Shown: piece by piece, positions 1-7,882 of the stretch
Position numbering within the stretch: the stretch's first letter is position 1
Layout of the letters: each line of letters starts with the position of its first letter
Origin: Pelagibacterales bacterium SAG-MED49
GTDB taxonomy: Bacteria; Pseudomonadota; Alphaproteobacteria; Pelagibacterales; Pelagibacteraceae
Direction of reading: 5' to 3'
Length of the DNA stretch: 44,683 nt
NCBI GenBank assembly: GCA_014653365.1
Contig: JACWEQ010000011.1
Location: forward strand, 1-44,683
Notes under the pieces: model-generated
What the model was told of the DNA's origin: nothing
Databases searched by the model: none
Seen by the model: only the letters and a program-made list of their open reading frames with translations
Position numbers and translations under genes: made by a program

Positions 1-210
1 ACAAAAGAAGCAGTCGTCTCCTTTGACATCTTCCTTATGATTTTGAAGATTGTTAAAATCAGTCTTTATAATTTCTACTTTTGGATCAGAGATTTTGGGC
101 ACTGAACGAACAAATAATTTTATCTTAGAATAATTAGTATCCTTTATTAATTGATTAAGGAGATGGCTTCCAACTAACCCTGATGCACCAAATAATAAGG
201 CTGTTTTCAC
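1..210 (-). CDS. NAD(P)-binding Rossmann protein, HTATIP2/NmrA-like (partial, 3' end outside window)
   Basis: The minus-strand reading from a GTG at 210 to the window edge gives about 70 residues and no stop. It opens with a Rossmann dinucleotide-binding motif (ALLFGASGLVGSHLL), followed by a predicted second strand ending in LFVRS and an acidic strand (VEIIKTDFNNL). This matches the start of the atypical SDR proteins related to HTATIP2 and other NAD(P)H-binding oxidoreductases. The start codon lies 3 nt after the stop of the aminotransferase fragment, so the gene probably belonged to the same operon. The start is chosen because it places the glycine motif at the usual N-terminal distance. 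Substrate and function cannot be told from this fragment. Confidence 0.65.
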   Translation of the reverse strand, partial: MKTALLFGASGLVGSHLLNQLIKDTNYSKIKLFVRSVPKISDPKVEIIKTDFNNLQNHKEDVKGDDCFFC

Positions 211-213
211 CTC

Positions 214-951
214 TTAAGATAAACTTTCACAAAAGAATTTTATTCTCTCCATTGCTTTTTTTAAATTTTGCATTGAAGTAGCGTAAGAAATTCTAAAATA
301 TCCATCTAAACCAAATGCAGAACCTTGCACTACTGCAACATTTGATTTTTCTAATAACTTTTGAACAAAAGCAGTATCTGTTTTTAATTTTGTTTTTTTA
401 TTAAGAAGTCCTTTGCAACTTGGAAAAACATAGAAAGCACCATTAGGAGTTAAACAAGTTATTCCTTTAATATTATTTAAACTTTTAACAACAAAATCTC
501 TTCTGTCTTTAAAAGCTTTTGATCTCTTTTGAATGAAGCCTTGGCTTCCATTTAAAGCTTCGACAGCTGCTGCTTGACTTATTGATGATGGATTAGAAGT
601 AGATTGCGATTGAATTTTACCAATCGCTTTAATTATATTTTTTGGACCTGCTGCATATCCTATTCTCCATCCGGTCATCGCGTAAGATTTACTAACACCA
701 TTCATTGTAAGAGTTCTATCTTTTAATTTAGAATTTTGGGCGATTGTATAAAAGTTAAAATTATCATATTTAATATGCTCATAAATATCATCACTTAAAA
801 TATGAACTTTTTTATTTTTTATTAAAACTTTTGCTAAATCTGTAATTTCTTTTTTTGTGTATCCCGCTCCAGTTGGATTTGAAGGTGAGTTAAGAATTAC
901 CCATTTTGTTTTTTTTGTAATAGCCTTTTTTAATTTTTTCGCAGTTTTCAT
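214..951 (-). pseudogene. Aspartate-type aminotransferase, C-terminal two-thirds only
   Basis: The frame ending at 214 encodes the back part of a class I PLP aminotransferase resembling alphaproteobacterial aspartate aminotransferase (about 400 residues when complete). Visible are NSPSNPTG (Asn that contacts PLP), LSDDIYEHI (Asp/Tyr pair), SKSYAMTGWRIGY (Schiff-base Lys) and YFRISYATS (substrate carboxylate Arg). The N-terminal third, with the arm and the first phosphate-binding loop, is absent. Just upstream the sequence turns into a reductase in a different frame (junction near 925-945). The only close start is ATG at 951, which would give 245 residues. Without its N-terminus it is unlikely to be an active enzyme. 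The cause is either a genomic deletion or a chimeric assembly. Confidence 0.75.
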
Positions 952-1390
952 CTGTCCAATCATTTTCGTCAAATGAATATGGATTACTTCTAATCGGTTT
1001 TCTAAACATAGCTGCAATTGAAGAGGTCACTATAAATTGCTCAACGTCAGCATTTAAACCTGCGTTTAAAACTCTCAACGTTCCATCTACAGCGGGCGCT
1101 AATAAACTATTCCTGTTATTAGATACTTTAAAAGGAAATGGAGACGCAAGGTGCATTATATACTTACAATCTTGAGCTGCTTCATTCCATCCATCATCTT
1201 TTAAAAGGTCTAGTTCAGTAAAGGATAATTTATCTATAGAAGCATACTGACTTATAGTTTCTTTAGTTTGTTCAATTAAAGTATTATTCCTTACAGTGCC
1301 TAAAACATCATATCCAGCATTTAATAAATCTATCGCAGTATGTTTTGCAATCCATCCACTTATTCCTGTTAGTAGTACTTTATCTGCCAT
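890..1390 (-). pseudogene. DFR-like NAD(P)-dependent epimerase/reductase, N-terminal half only
   Basis: From ATG at 1390 the frame encodes an extended-SDR protein: Rossmann motif LLTGISGWIAKHTA at residues 6-19, then the core HLASPFPF and the catalytic-serine segment FIVTSSIAAM, and the family-typical NPYSFDENDWTDEN. This resembles dihydroflavonol 4-reductase-like proteins of about 340 residues. Homology stops after about 150 residues. The remaining residues up to the stop at 890 are aminotransferase DNA read out of frame. The YxxxK catalytic pair and the C-terminal substrate domain are therefore lost. The gene begins 1 nt downstream of the crystallin J1-like gene's stop, so it was part of that operon. 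Confidence 0.75.
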
Positions 1391-1391
1391 T

Positions 1392-2342
1392 TTATTGTGC
1401 CTCTCTATTAATCGTTTTAGCTAGATCTGTTTTTTTTATCCATGATTTGGGAATTGAATTAACACCTTTTAAAGCGGCAAAATAAGCTCCAATGAAATTA
1501 ACTCTAGAACAATTACAACCACCAGCCTTAATTGTTCTCAAAATTGCATTTTTATAATTTGTTGAATTAATAATTGAGTGTATTGAGCTATTAAAAGTCC
1601 CAGGATAGCTGCACGCCATTCCTAATTTTTTAACCACTTTTGCGTGAGGTTTTGATTTTAATTTTTTTACTTTCTTAATGTCGTCAACAACACTCTTAAA
1701 GTATGAAACTTTTTTAAACTTTTTTAAAAATTCATTTATGGGATCTTTCGCACCTTTTAGAGCCAAATCTATTAGATGAAATTTAGCCAAAGCATACTTA
1801 AGGCTTATTTTTGAAACAGTAACTGTGGAGATAATTTTTTTTAAGCTATTAAAATCATAACCATATAAAAAATAGGGAAGAGCAGCACAATAGCCATCAG
1901 ACTCGTTTACTTTAGCGCCACCGGTTAACTTCTTTTTAGTTTTAATATTTTTAACTGTTTCGATGATATTTTGATGTATCCAAGGCCCTTTAATTATACC
2001 TTGCCAATCTTTAACTTTTCTATATTTAGCCCTTAGATTAAGGTTTTTCCAATACACACTTCCTGGACCAAAGTTTTTAGTAATATTTTTTTTAAATCTT
2101 TCTTCTATATTTTCATGTCCTTCAACCAATGTTTTAAACATGACTTGCCCAACTTCATTATAGCCTGAAACTTTTCCAGTTTTGATATTGTAAAAAGGAC
2201 TTTTGTTTTTTTTTAAAAAAGTAAAATCTTTCTTTCCTTTAATATAAGTTAGCAGTTTCTTTTGATTATAAACCCAATGCAAGGGTCTAGCCGCAGCATC
2301 AGCAACAGTGGCTCCTAAAAAAACATGTAGATTATTTTTCAT
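1392..2342 (-). CDS. Crystallin J1 / ADP-ribosylglycohydrolase-superfamily protein
   Basis: This 316-residue protein starts with FLGATVADAAARPLHWVYN (residues 8-26), the hallmark opening of the J1-crystallin / SelJ branch of the ADP-ribosylglycohydrolase fold. A second family block near residues 273-280 reads AGGCNCSR. Canonical hydrolases have GGDTDT there, with aspartates binding two Mg ions. D15 is kept, but the C-terminal metal aspartates are replaced by C276 and N277. The fold assignment is good; hydrolase activity is doubtful. It sits between an SDR and the truncated reductase on one operon. A role in removing ADP-ribose or a related N-glycosidic bond is only a family-level guess. Confidence 0.7.
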   Translation of the reverse strand: MKNNLHVFLGATVADAAARPLHWVYNQKKLLTYIKGKKDFTFLKKNKSPFYNIKTGKVSGYNEVGQVMFKTLVEGHENIEERFKKNITKNFGPGSVYWKNLNLRAKYRKVKDWQGIIKGPWIHQNIIETVKNIKTKKKLTGGAKVNESDGYCAALPYFLYGYDFNSLKKIISTVTVSKISLKYALAKFHLIDLALKGAKDPINEFLKKFKKVSYFKSVVDDIKKVKKLKSKPHAKVVKKLGMACSYPGTFNSSIHSIINSTNYKNAILRTIKAGGCNCSRVNFIGAYFAALKGVNSIPKSWIKKTDLAKTINREAQ

Positions 2343-2347
2343 TTAAT

Positions 2348-3019
2348 TTAAAAATTCTCAACCGATGTTCTTAATTCAATTTCCCATGCCCAAGCACTTT
2401 TTTTTTGTTTATGAAACTGAAGATATACTTTTGCAATTTCATCTGGATGCATAGTTTGATATTCACCAAATGGCTCATCGTTTATAGCTCCATCTATGAT
2501 AAAATGTCCTATATGAATATTTTGTGGATGAAGCTCTCTAGCTAATGATTGAGCAAGACCTCTTAGACCAAATTTTCCCATTGCAAATACAGATGAATTT
2601 GGGAAGCCTTTAACACCAGCAGATGCTCCAGTAAAAAAAATACTTCCACTTTTTCTTTTTAACATTCTCTTTGACGCTTCCTGAGCTACCAAAAATGCGC
2701 CAAAGCATGTAACATTAATTGCCTGTTGTGTTTGTATAGGATCAAGATCTGTAATTGAACCTTTTATTCTCATGGAAGGGTTATAAATTACTAAATTTGG
2801 TACTCCAATTTTATCAACATCTTTAAATAACTTTTGAACACTTTTAATATCACTTGAGTCACACGATATTGTAGCGGCATTTATTTCTTTTTTTATCGAA
2901 TTTAATTTATCAATATTTCTTGAAGCTAAAATAACCTTCATATTATTTGAAGCACAAAGTCTCGCAACAGAAGCACTCAGGCCTTGCCCTGCTCCAACTA
3001 TTAAAGCTAACTCGGTCAT
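2348..3019 (-). CDS. Atypical short-chain dehydrogenase/reductase
   Basis: A 223-residue SDR with cofactor motif GAGQGLSASVA (residues 9-19), N102, and S133 within TGASAG. The usual YxxxK active-site pair reads F145-A-M-G-K149, so the catalytic tyrosine is Phe while the lysine is kept. The following stretch (KFGLRGLAQSLARELHPQNI, 149-168) is typical of an SDR subgroup that I recall as also lacking the tyrosine. That makes this probably a clade trait rather than a mutation. The start codon abuts the trxB stop, implying one transcript with trxB. The substrate is unknown. Confidence 0.8.
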   Translation of the reverse strand: MTELALIVGAGQGLSASVARLCASNNMKVILASRNIDKLNSIKKEINAATISCDSSDIKSVQKLFKDVDKIGVPNLVIYNPSMRIKGSITDLDPIQTQQAINVTCFGAFLVAQEASKRMLKRKSGSIFFTGASAGVKGFPNSSVFAMGKFGLRGLAQSLARELHPQNIHIGHFIIDGAINDEPFGEYQTMHPDEIAKVYLQFHKQKKSAWAWEIELRTSVENF

Positions 3020-3964
3020 TTACGAGGATAAATGTTTTTCGGCCTCAAGTGCAGCCATACAACCCATTCCAGCAGCAGTTACTGCTTGTCTAAAAGTTTT
3101 ATCCTTAACATCGCCTGCAGCATAAACTCCAGGAATATTAGTTTCAGTAGAATCTGGTTTAGTAATTAAATAACCTTCTTTATCCATATCTAACTGCTCT
3201 TTAAATAAAGCTGTTGCTGGGTCATGACCAATTGCAATAAACAAACCATCAATTTTCATTTCTTCGACATTATTAGTCTTTAGATTTTTAACTTTGATAC
3301 CTGTAACATTTTTGGGTTCACCGTCTCCAATTACCTCATCAACAGCGCTATCCCAAATGATTTCTATTTTTTTGTTTTCCATTAATTTCTTTTGAAGTAA
3401 TTTTTCAGCTCTTAATTCATCTCTTCTATGAATTAATTTTACTTTAGATGCAAATTTTGTAAGAAACATTGCTTCTTCAACAGCAGCGTTACCACCACCA
3501 ACAACTGCTACAACTTTCTCTTTAAAGAAAAAACCATCACATGTTGCACAGGCTGAAACGCCAAAACCTCTAAATTTTTTTTCAGATTCTAAATTTAACC
3601 ATCTTGCTTGAGCACCTGTAGAAATTATTATGCTATCTGCAGTATATTTTTGACCACTATCACCAACTGCTTCAAAGGGTGTAGATTTTAAATTTACTGA
3701 CGAAATGTGATCTTCTATCATTTCTGTTCCAACAGCTTTAGCCTGATCTCTCATTTGATCCATTAACCATGGACCTTGAATTACATCAGCAAAACCAGGA
3801 AAATTTTCTACATCTGTTGTTGTAGTTAATTGTCCACCAGGTGCAGAACCATAGACTAAAATTGGACTTAACATTGCTCGTGCCGCATAAACAGCAGCAG
3901 TATATCCAGCAGGACCAGATCCAATTATTAACACTTTTGTGTGTTTAGTTGGATTATCACTCAT
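3020..3964 (-). CDS. trxB: Thioredoxin-disulfide reductase
   Basis: TrxB is a cytoplasmic FAD/NADPH flavoprotein that reduces thioredoxin. The 314 residues match the low-molecular-weight bacterial type. They include the FAD motif GSGPAGYTAA (residues 16-25), the redox-active CATC (C139/C142) inside the NADPH domain, a second nucleotide motif GGGNAAVEEA, and a C-terminal FAD segment GVYAAGDVKD. It heads a minus-strand operon with the SDR. Its start is only 21 bp from the divergent ELM1-like start, so the two promoters must overlap each other or the coding regions. Confidence 0.95.
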   Translation of the reverse strand: MSDNPTKHTKVLIIGSGPAGYTAAVYAARAMLSPILVYGSAPGGQLTTTTDVENFPGFADVIQGPWLMDQMRDQAKAVGTEMIEDHISSVNLKSTPFEAVGDSGQKYTADSIIISTGAQARWLNLESEKKFRGFGVSACATCDGFFFKEKVVAVVGGGNAAVEEAMFLTKFASKVKLIHRRDELRAEKLLQKKLMENKKIEIIWDSAVDEVIGDGEPKNVTGIKVKNLKTNNVEEMKIDGLFIAIGHDPATALFKEQLDMDKEGYLITKPDSTETNIPGVYAAGDVKDKTFRQAVTAAGMGCMAALEAEKHLSS

Positions 3965-3985
3965 ACAAAAGTTATATAAGGATAA

Positions 3986-4930
3986 ATGGCAAAATTAAAA
4001 GGGATATTATTGACCGAGGGTATGCACGGCATGATTAGCCAGGTAGAAGGTTTGGCAAAAGCTTTAGATATAGATTTTACACACCACACAGTTGAACTAA
4101 ATAATTTTTGGAAAGTGTTTCCCCCAAAAATGACACCTATTTCACAAAGTGTTTATAAAAAAATTGATTATTTAGACTTTGACATGATTATTTCTTGTGG
4201 AAGAAAGAGTGTTATTCCTTCTATTCATTTAAAGAGCAGCTCAAATAAGAAAGTTTTTAATATTCATATTCAAGATCCAAAAGTAGATTTAAAGCATTTT
4301 GATTTTATTGTTGCTCCAGAACATGATGCCATACGAGGTCAAAATATTATAAAGACGAAAGGAGCAATTCATTATCTTACAGAAAATGAAATTAGTGAGA
4401 ATAAAGATTATTTAAATTCATTTATTAAAAAAGATGAAAGAAAAATTTTTACTTTAATAATGGGTGGACCAACAAAATATTATGATTATTCAACAAAGAA
4501 TATAAAAAATATTTTTGAACTATTAAATGAATTAATAAAAAAATTTAATTTCCAACTAGTAGTGATTCCATCAATGAGAACTCCAGTTAATACTATTCAT
4601 TATGCTAAAGAGTATTATGGTAACAATCATACGGTTATAATGAATGTTGATAAAAAAGCATATCTATCAGCCTTAGCACTCTCTGAAAAAATTATTGTTA
4701 CATGCGACTCAAGCTCTATGATATCAGAAGCAGCCTTAACTGGAAAACCAATTTATATAGCTAGCATTTTACCAAAAAAAAATGACAAAAGATTTCAAAG
4801 ATTTAGAAATTTATTTAGAGAATTAAATATTACTAGAAATTTGGGTGAAGAAGTGGAAAATTGGAACTATGAAAAGTTAGATGAAACGAATAGGGTGGCT
4901 AAAATTATAAAACAAAAAATAAATTCTTAA
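3986..4930 (+). CDS. ELM1-family (mitochondrial-fission ELM1-like) protein
   Basis: A 314-residue soluble protein matching the bacterial relatives of plant ELM1 (DUF1022): an N-terminal LLTEGMHGMISQVEGLAKAL, a central IHIQDPKVDLKHFDFIVAPEHDAI, then LIMGGPTKYY and a C-terminal TCDSSSMISEAALTGKPIYI. The last block resembles the donor-binding half of GT-B glycosyltransferases such as MurG, so a glycosyltransferase-like fold is plausible. The bacterial function is not established to my knowledge. A good AAGGA lies 4-5 nt before the ATG. Its stop overlaps the next start by 1 nt (TAATG), so it is probably co-translated with the oxygenase-like gene. Confidence 0.85.
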   Translation: MAKLKGILLTEGMHGMISQVEGLAKALDIDFTHHTVELNNFWKVFPPKMTPISQSVYKKIDYLDFDMIISCGRKSVIPSIHLKSSSNKKVFNIHIQDPKVDLKHFDFIVAPEHDAIRGQNIIKTKGAIHYLTENEISENKDYLNSFIKKDERKIFTLIMGGPTKYYDYSTKNIKNIFELLNELIKKFNFQLVVIPSMRTPVNTIHYAKEYYGNNHTVIMNVDKKAYLSALALSEKIIVTCDSSSMISEAALTGKPIYIASILPKKNDKRFQRFRNLFRELNITRNLGEEVENWNYEKLDETNRVAKIIKQKINS

Positions 4931-5592
4931 TGTCATTTTTAAATTCAATTCAAAATCAATCAAAAAAACATAAATTCCCTTTTGATCATTGGGAATATAA
5001 TAATGCTCTTACAGATGGCTCTATAGATGAAATTATTAAAGCAGATATTCCAGATGTTAGTAAGCATAATTTAAATTATGATGGAACACGAGCAATTGAT
5101 GGTGGTGCAGCTGAATTTAGAGAGGGGATAGCCTCAGGTGGTGAAGCAATAAAATTTAGGTGCTTTGTAACAAAAGATAACGAAAAGCAATTTCCAAACT
5201 TGGTAAAATTTATTAATGAGCTACAATCTAAAGAAGTTCACGAAACCATTTCTAAAATGATCAATAGAGATTTATCAAAATCATATGTTAGAGTTGAAGT
5301 TATCTGTGATCGTGAAGGATTTTGGTTAAAACCCCATTGTGATATTAAAGAAAAACTAATGTCTGGCTTAATATTTGTTAATAATGCCAACGAGTCTGAG
5401 GACTTAGGTACAGATTTTTATAATGACAAGTTAGAAAAAGTTAAAACAGTTCCTTACAAAAATAATTATGGATACATGTTTACTAGTGGTCCAAATACCT
5501 GGCATGGAATGGAAAAAAAGAAAATTCTAAAAGAGAGACGGTGTTTGCAAGTCAATTATGTGACTTTTGAAACAGACTGGAAAGTTGATTAA
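4930..5592 (+). CDS. 2-oxoglutarate/Fe(II) oxygenase-like protein
   Basis: The 220 residues contain a convincing facial triad: H136-C-D138 within LKPHCDIKEKLM, and a distal H192 in NTWHGME. These are followed by R203/R204 in KERRCLQVNYV, which would hold the 2-oxoglutarate carboxylate. Spacing fits a double-stranded beta-helix oxygenase of the 2OG-Fe(II) superfamily. The substrate is unknown. It is translationally coupled (1-nt overlap) to the ELM1-family gene. The pairing suggests modification of a surface polysaccharide or a similar product, but that is inference. It ends 2 nt from the convergent Anbu gene. Confidence 0.75.
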   Translation: MSFLNSIQNQSKKHKFPFDHWEYNNALTDGSIDEIIKADIPDVSKHNLNYDGTRAIDGGAAEFREGIASGGEAIKFRCFVTKDNEKQFPNLVKFINELQSKEVHETISKMINRDLSKSYVRVEVICDREGFWLKPHCDIKEKLMSGLIFVNNANESEDLGTDFYNDKLEKVKTVPYKNNYGYMFTSGPNTWHGMEKKKILKERRCLQVNYVTFETDWKVD

Positions 5593-5594
5593 TT

Positions 5595-6320
5595 TTATTT
5601 TTCCCAATCAAATCTTGAAAAAGAGTCAAAAACTTTGAAAATTCCTTCTGACCATTGATTGCAAACCTTTGCATAATTCTCGTCTGTAACATTTAAACAC
5701 TCAAGCGTAGATAGATTATCAGCATCTTTTTTAAGAACTGCAAAATCAATTGGAGGTCCAACTGTAAGATCACTTTTTAATGTAGAGTCCATTGAAATTA
5801 GTGCACAGCGTGATGCATCACCAATAGAGACAGTTGGTTTTATAACTCTATCAAGAATTGGTTTTCCATATTTTACCTCCCCGATTACGAGGTATGGTTT
5901 ACTATCTGCTGGTCTTATATAATTACCCTGAGGATAAACTAAATATAACTCATGTTGCTGACCTTTGATTTGTCCACCAACAATAAAAGTAGAACCTAAC
6001 AAAACGTTGTCTGTATTTATACCTTGAGGTGCTGAATGTTCAATATTTAGTGAACCAACATAAGATGCTATTTGTTCGAAATCACTACAGGTATTTAAAT
6101 TCATTATACCCGTTGAACTTTTTAGGTCTTTTTCAACAGATTTAAAAACTGCTTGAGATGTTCCTAAATTTCCTGATGTCACAATTACAATTGTTCTATC
6201 ACCCACATCGTGAGTCATCATTTTAGAATAAATATTTACATTATCTAAACCAGCGTTTGTTCTTGAGTCTGAAGCAAAAACAAGTCCTTCATTCGTTTTA
6301 ATACCTATACAATATGTCAT
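5595..6320 (-). CDS. Anbu-type proteasome-like Ntn-hydrolase peptidase
   Basis: This is a 241-residue 20S-proteasome-fold protein of the Anbu (ancestral beta subunit) family. It begins MTYCIGIKTNEGLVFASDSR: Thr2 would be the N-terminal nucleophile after Met removal, and ASDSRTNAG is the family block containing the conserved Asp and Arg. Next come a Lys-containing KMMTHDVGDR and SGNLGTSQAV. Anbu normally clusters with a circularly permuted ATP-grasp, an alpha-E protein and a transglutaminase-like protein. Here only the ATP-grasp is present, transcribed divergently across a 113-bp gap. Cellular role and substrates of the family are poorly known. Confidence 0.88.
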   Translation of the reverse strand: MTYCIGIKTNEGLVFASDSRTNAGLDNVNIYSKMMTHDVGDRTIVIVTSGNLGTSQAVFKSVEKDLKSSTGIMNLNTCSDFEQIASYVGSLNIEHSAPQGINTDNVLLGSTFIVGGQIKGQQHELYLVYPQGNYIRPADSKPYLVIGEVKYGKPILDRVIKPTVSIGDASRCALISMDSTLKSDLTVGPPIDFAVLKKDADNLSTLECLNVTDENYAKVCNQWSEGIFKVFDSFSRFDWEK

Positions 6321-6433
6321 CTCAATTACTAAAATAGATAATTTTAAAGTAAATTAACAATCTATTAAAAGCATAACTGATATCTGCATTATGCATTTGC
6401 ATATTTTAGTCAAGTAATGAACATTATTGTAAT

Positions 6434-7879
6434 ATGGTTTCAAAACTCTGGAATAATTACAACTCAAAACGAGCTTATGATGGATATTTTACTAAAGATA
6501 ATAAACTTCGAAAACACGCTACAATAATTTCATCGATCTTAGAAAGATATGGTAAAAAAAAACTTCAAGAAATTGAAAAAAATTGCCAGAGCACAATAAG
6601 CGCCAGAGGTATAAACTTCAGAGTTTATGCTGCAAATAATAGGGCTGAAGAAAAAAAATGGCCCCTTGATATTATCCCACGAATAATCCCAAAAACACAA
6701 TGGAACAAGGTCTCAAAAGGTTTAAAGCAGCGTGTAAAAGCTTTAAATTTGTTTATTGATGATGTTTATAATCAAAAAAAGATATTCAAAGATAAAGTAG
6801 TTCCAAAAGAAATTATTTTTAATTCCCCCTATTATGTAAAAGAATGTGAGGGGTTTTCACCAAAGCATAAAGCTTGGTCAAATATTTCAGGTGTGGACTT
6901 AATAAGAAATGCAAATGGTGATTATTTGGTTTTAGAAGATAACTTAAGAGTTCCTTCAGGCGTATCTTATATGCTTGAAAACAGAATGGTAATGAGAGAT
7001 GTGTTTCCTGAATTATTTACGAGGTATAAAGTTGCATCCATCCATCAATATACAAATAAATTGTTTAATTGTATGGTTGAGTGTATTCCAAAAAAAACTG
7101 CAAACCCACATATGGTGGTTCTAACTCCGGGTATATATAACTCAGCATATTTTGAGCATTCTTTCTTGGCTGATCAGATGGGCATTGCTTTAGTTGAGGG
7201 AAAAGACTTATTTGTTGAAAACGATATTGTTTACATGAAGACTGTAAAAGGTCCTTTAAAAGTTGACTGCATATACAGACGTCTTGATGATAATTTTTTA
7301 GACCCAGAGGTATTTTATAAAAACTCAGTTATAGGTGTTCCTGGATTATTTAAAAGTTGGCGTAAAGGAAATGTCGGCATCATTAATGCTATTGGTACAG
7401 GAATTGCTGATGACAAAGTAGTTTATACCTATGTTAATAAAATGATTGTTTATTATCTTGGTGAACAGCCAATCTTGAATCAGGTTGAAACTTACCTATG
7501 TCTCAATAAAAATGAAAGACACTATGTCATTGAAAATATATCAAAATTAGTTGTGAAACCTGCTAATGCTTCTGGTGGTTATGGAATAATGATAGGTCCT
7601 AAAGCAAATAAAAAAGAAAGAGATGATGTAATAGCAAAAATTAAAAGAAACCCAAGAGAGTATATTGCGCAACCACTTGAAACTCTTTCAACAGCACCAA
7701 CAATTACTGAGAATGATATTGAACCAAGGCATCTAGATTTAAGACCTTTTGTGCTTAGTGGAAAAACTACTTATGTGAGTACAGGAGGATTAACAAGAGT
7801 TGCACTTAGAAAAGGAAGTACAATTGTTAATAGCTCTCAAGGTGGAGGGTCTAAAGACACATTAATTGTTGATGTTTAA
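6434..7879 (+). CDS. Circularly permuted ATP-grasp protein (DUF404/DUF407 type)
   Basis: This 481-residue protein matches the circularly permuted ATP-grasp type 2 family. Visible blocks include RALNLFIDD-like KALNLFIDDVYN, SGVDLIRNANGDYLVLEDNLRVPSG, LTPGIYNSAYFEHSFLADQMG, YRRLDD, NAIGTGIADDKVVY, VVKPANASGGYGIMIGP, and the closing RPFVLSG with GLTRVALRKGS. The family is thought to form amide-type bonds using ATP, possibly peptide synthesis, and co-occurs with Anbu and alpha-E proteins. The ATG at 6434 has no clear Shine-Dalgarno. The gene ends 3 nt from the convergent carB stop, so no alpha-E partner follows it here. Confidence 0.88.
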   Translation: MVSKLWNNYNSKRAYDGYFTKDNKLRKHATIISSILERYGKKKLQEIEKNCQSTISARGINFRVYAANNRAEEKKWPLDIIPRIIPKTQWNKVSKGLKQRVKALNLFIDDVYNQKKIFKDKVVPKEIIFNSPYYVKECEGFSPKHKAWSNISGVDLIRNANGDYLVLEDNLRVPSGVSYMLENRMVMRDVFPELFTRYKVASIHQYTNKLFNCMVECIPKKTANPHMVVLTPGIYNSAYFEHSFLADQMGIALVEGKDLFVENDIVYMKTVKGPLKVDCIYRRLDDNFLDPEVFYKNSVIGVPGLFKSWRKGNVGIINAIGTGIADDKVVYTYVNKMIVYYLGEQPILNQVETYLCLNKNERHYVIENISKLVVKPANASGGYGIMIGPKANKKERDDVIAKIKRNPREYIAQPLETLSTAPTITENDIEPRHLDLRPFVLSGKTTYVSTGGLTRVALRKGSTIVNSSQGGGSKDTLIVDV

Positions 7880-7882
7880 AAT

